Below are positions 11,302 to 13,652 of a stretch of 13,652 bases of DNA, in pieces. The translations under genes were made by a program, and so were the position numbers. Positions within the stretch are counted from its first letter, which is position 1. The number at the start of each line of letters is the position of its first letter. Below the pieces are notes generated by a model. It worked only from the letters and a program-made list of their open reading frames with translations, searched no databases and was not told the DNA's origin. Origin of the DNA: Spirochaetota bacterium (GTDB taxonomy: Bacteria; Spirochaetota; UBA4802; UBA5550); contig JAKJGD010000013.1 of assembly GCA_022704585.1 (NCBI GenBank), forward strand, positions 1 through 13,652, given 5' to 3'.

Positions 11302-12039
11302 ATGTTCAAAAACATCTGTTTTATTATATCGATGGCAATAATTACGGCAGCGACAGGCCGGCACGCACAGGCTCTTGATATCGGTGCATCTATTACCGCC
11401 GGCAGCGGCGAAACAGTATGGTACGGAGAGAATCCGTTTCTCAGTAAAGTGTATGACAAGGACAACGCTTACATGCTGAATGCCGGGGGCGGCCTGGTAA
11501 TGGATTACCAGACGCCTTTTAAAAATTACACCAATCGCTTCAACATCACGCTTGATTATTACGCCATTAAGACAGGCTACACACAAAAACTATCACGGTT
11601 TAATTTTGATAACACATTCTGTTTTTCGCTTTTAAAAAGAGATTTTCTGGACCTGTGGCTGGGACCGCAGATTGGCGTACATTACATTTTCGGAAACACG
11701 CGATATGACATGTATGAAGCGCATTATTCTAATATGGTCCTGGTGCTGGCAGAGCCTATAATGGGGTATGTTTTCAAAACATGGTATAACGATGCAAAGT
11801 ACAACCTGGGGTCATTGCATCTCGGCCTGGTGCTGGGGATCAATATCATTACCTCGAAGAACATCATTCTGTCAATAAGCGGGGGATTGAAATATTCCGC
11901 GGCCGCGGGAGGTATCGCCTACAGGCTGGGGGGCCTTTTCCAGAAAAACTACATCATATACGGGCACGGCTTTGACCGGTTCGTCGATTGTTCAATACTG
12001 TATCGTTTCGATAGCGATCGCTCCCGGGAGAACTCATGA
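11302..12039 (+). CDS. secreted, putative outer-membrane beta-barrel protein of unknown function
   Basis: 245 aa. I do not recognise the family. The start at 11302 is preferred because CGGAG (11291-11295) lies six bases upstream; an ATG at 11296 abuts the site and is unlikely. Residues 1-22 form a signal peptide with cleavage after GRHAQA. There is no lipobox cysteine. The mature part has no long hydrophobic helix and is rich in aromatic and glycine-containing alternating strands (FNITLDYYAI, LHLGLVLGINII, ISGGLKYSAAAGG, VDCSILYRF), as expected of a small outer-membrane barrel. The last eight or so residues (DSDRSRENS) are a polar tail rather than a terminal strand. The gene is visibly AT-richer than its neighbours, suggesting lineage-specific or transferred origin. 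It converges with the serine dehydratase, with 53 bases between stops. Confidence 0.7.
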   Translation: MFKNICFIISMAIITAATGRHAQALDIGASITAGSGETVWYGENPFLSKVYDKDNAYMLNAGGGLVMDYQTPFKNYTNRFNITLDYYAIKTGYTQKLSRFNFDNTFCFSLLKRDFLDLWLGPQIGVHYIFGNTRYDMYEAHYSNMVLVLAEPIMGYVFKTWYNDAKYNLGSLHLGLVLGINIITSKNIILSISGGLKYSAAAGGIAYRLGGLFQKNYIIYGHGFDRFVDCSILYRFDSDRSRENS

Positions 12040-12092
12040 GGGAGGGATCCTGCGGGCAGCGGCACGTTCGGCTGTTCCCTGGTCAATGCCGG

Positions 12093-13307
12093 CTATTTAT
12101 CCTGCCCCGGCCCTTCGTGGAAAAACGCAAGCCCGCCCTGCGACGTCTCGCGGTAACAGCTCTTCATGTCCCTGCCGGTCTGCGCCATGGTCCTGACCGC
12201 CTCGTCGAATGATACGAGGTGGCGGCCGTCCGACAGGAGCACGTACGATGCGCAGTCCATCGCACGCACCGCGGCGATGGCGTTTCTCTCGATGCACGGT
12301 ATCTGGACCAGCCCCTTGATCGGGTCGCAGGTCAGGCCCAGGTGATGCTCCAGCCCCATCTCCGCAGCATACTCGACCTGGTGGGGCGTTCCTCCCATGA
12401 GCTGCGCTGCGGCCCCGGCAGCCATGGCGCAGGCGGTGCCGACCTCGCCCTGGCACCCGACTTCCGCGCCGGAAATGGAGGCGTTGCGCTTGACGAAATT
12501 CCCGATTAATCCCGCGGTTGCGAGCCCTCGTACAAGCTTTTCATCGCTGATGCCATAAAAACTATTCATGAAAAAAATAACTGCGGGGAGAACTCCGGCA
12601 GAGCCGCAGGTCGGCGCGGTCACGATAGTGCCGCCGCAGGCATTCTCCTCTGACACGGCAAGCGCATATGAAAAAATCATCCCTGTTTTTTCAAGGTACC
12701 CCTTCATCTGGAGGCTCCTCGTATAGTACGAGGATGCCTTGCGGGGCAGGTTCAGACCGCCGGGGAGCACGCCTTCAGCGTCAAGCCCCCTGTCGATCGC
12801 GTTCTTCATGGCGCCGAGAACATCACGCAGGTAGTCCATTATTCCCGTGCCCTCACAGTCTTCAGCGTAATTCCAGAGGGTTTTGCCTTCCGCATCGCAA
12901 CGGCCGAGCAGGCCGGTCATGGTATCAAACGGGTACACGTCGGGAGTATCCGACATCCCGGAGTCGTCCAGGAGGGCGCCGCCGCCGGTGCTGTAGACCG
13001 TCCATGTATCGAAGCTGTTACCGGATGCGTCAATAGCCTCGAAGACCATTCCATTGGGGTGAAGTGGTAGCTCACGCCCGGGGACCCAGACAATTTCGCA
13101 TTTCAACGGCAGGAGAGAAGACTCAATGGCCCGGTCGGTCAGGTGCCCCTTCCCGGTAGCTGCAAGACTTCCATGCAGAGTGACCCGGTATGAGATCGCT
13201 CTGGAAGCGGTCCTCTTTCTGTAAAGGCCGGCGGCTCTCGACGGTCCCATGGTATGGCTGCTCGAGGGGCCGGGACCGATCCGGTAGAGTTCCCGTAATG
13301 ATTTCAT
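12093..13307 (-). CDS. sdaA: L-serine dehydratase (L-serine ammonia-lyase), iron-sulfur type, single chain
   Basis: 404 aa, somewhat shorter than the roughly 455 aa Escherichia coli SdaA. It deaminates L-serine to pyruvate and ammonia using a 4Fe-4S cluster. The N-terminal beta domain carries the signature GPGPSSSHTMGP (11-22). The alpha domain starts near residue 160 and contains APTCGSAGVLP (231-241). The cluster cysteines are C285, C327 and C338, spaced 42 and 11 residues, the same spacing as the three ligands of the Legionella enzyme as I recall it. The C-terminus after GGLA reads FFHEGPGQDK and lacks the tail cysteine found in E. coli and Legionella enzymes. The ATG at 13307 has a modest GGTGA site upstream. 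It lies 106 bases downstream of a same-strand TPR gene, so read-through from there is possible. Confidence 0.95.
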   Translation of the reverse strand: MKSLRELYRIGPGPSSSHTMGPSRAAGLYRKRTASRAISYRVTLHGSLAATGKGHLTDRAIESSLLPLKCEIVWVPGRELPLHPNGMVFEAIDASGNSFDTWTVYSTGGGALLDDSGMSDTPDVYPFDTMTGLLGRCDAEGKTLWNYAEDCEGTGIMDYLRDVLGAMKNAIDRGLDAEGVLPGGLNLPRKASSYYTRSLQMKGYLEKTGMIFSYALAVSEENACGGTIVTAPTCGSAGVLPAVIFFMNSFYGISDEKLVRGLATAGLIGNFVKRNASISGAEVGCQGEVGTACAMAAGAAAQLMGGTPHQVEYAAEMGLEHHLGLTCDPIKGLVQIPCIERNAIAAVRAMDCASYVLLSDGRHLVSFDEAVRTMAQTGRDMKSCYRETSQGGLAFFHEGPGQDK

Positions 13308-13338
13308 ATGGTCACCGCATCATCAGTATCGCCGATCA

Positions 13339-13401
13339 TTCATGCCGGCCCGCTCAAGGAACTTCCCCATCCCGATCAGGCAGTCCATTCACCGGCATGA
13401 A
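13339..13401. repeat. 10-bp perfect inverted repeat upstream of serine dehydratase
   Basis: TTCATGCCGG (13339-13348) and CCGGCATGAA (13392-13401) are perfect inverted copies separated by 43 bases. They fill most of the 106-base gap between the TPR gene and the serine dehydratase start. The intervening segment contains a small GGAA-G-TTCC dyad on the minus strand. It could be a leader stem-loop, a pair of half-sites for a regulator, or an inter-cistronic RNA element. No T-run follows it. Confidence 0.45.
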
Positions 13402-13413
13402 GGGCATCGTCTG

Positions 13414-13652
13414 TTACTTTCCCGGGCTTACCTGATCCCCATCTACCCAGAGGACGGGCATATGGCGCGTCTGAGAATCCGCCCGTGACCTGTCCTGGCT
13501 CTTGATCAGATAGCCGTAGTGCCGATCAAGCTCTCCGTTGAGCTTGATCGCGCTCTCATATGAGCGCTTCATGTCGTCATACCTTTTCATCCTGTCATAG
13601 ATAATCGCCATGTTCATATGAACCGACGCATTATCAGGCTTCAACTCCTTCG
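13414..13652 (-). CDS. TPR-repeat protein, C-terminal fragment (5' end outside window)
   Basis: The frame is open through the right edge, so only the last 78 or so residues are visible and the start is missing. One clear tetratricopeptide repeat is present: NASVHMNMAIIYDRM followed by KRYDDMKRSYESAIKLN, with the usual Ala/Tyr/Tyr/Ala helix-packing positions. A preceding KELKPD suggests the end of another repeat. A polar tail then ends in VDGDQVSPGK. TPRs mediate protein-protein contacts; the partner and the full architecture cannot be told from this fragment. It is upstream of, and in the same direction as, the serine dehydratase gene. Confidence 0.75.
   Translation of the reverse strand, partial: KELKPDNASVHMNMAIIYDRMKRYDDMKRSYESAIKLNGELDRHYGYLIKSQDRSRADSQTRHMPVLWVDGDQVSPGK

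Overview
The window is about 13.6 kb of GC-rich bacterial chromosome with AT-rich gaps between genes. It encodes a mostly ordinary housekeeping and signalling neighbourhood. The best lineage clue is the chemoreceptor at 8831-11053. It joins a 7TMR-DISM sensor to a cytoplasmic hairpin whose tip reads NDISDRINLLSLNAAIEAA, a style I associate with spirochetes, especially Leptospira-like ones. A spirochete or similar diderm is therefore my best guess, held with moderate confidence only. A putative outer-membrane barrel fits a diderm. No rRNA, tRNA, CRISPR array, insertion sequence or phage gene was seen.

Layout from left to right: (1) a small calcineurin-like phosphoesterase on the + strand (72-788) with two altered metal-ligand positions. 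(2) Converging on it, a minus-strand three-part regulator (808-2076): a RecA/KaiC-like domain without a Walker A lysine, an XRE helix-turn-helix and a C-terminal cupin. (3) A divergent AT-rich intergenic region with promoters in both directions and a candidate operator. (4) gltB and gltD (2416-8378), overlapping by one base, encoding the two subunits of NADPH-type glutamate synthase. (5) A gap of about 450 bases with a near-consensus sigma70 promoter and a long leader holding three nested hairpins. (6) The 7TMR-DISM methyl-accepting chemotaxis protein (8831-11053). (7) An AT-richer gene for a small secreted, probably outer-membrane barrel protein (11302-12039). (8) On the minus strand, an Fe-S L-serine dehydratase (12093-13307), preceded by a 10-bp inverted repeat. 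(9) The C-terminal end of a TPR protein that runs off the right edge.

Functionally, GltBD makes glutamate from glutamine and 2-oxoglutarate. The divergent regulator is the natural candidate to control it, but this rests on position alone. Serine dehydratase releases ammonia and pyruvate from serine, so it also touches nitrogen flow, without evidence of co-regulation. The chemoreceptor has its own promoter.

I see no clearly novel multi-gene system. The features most worth a second look are the degenerate-ATPase/XRE/cupin regulator and the structured leader of the chemoreceptor mRNA, whose CU-rich loop could pair with the ribosome-binding site.
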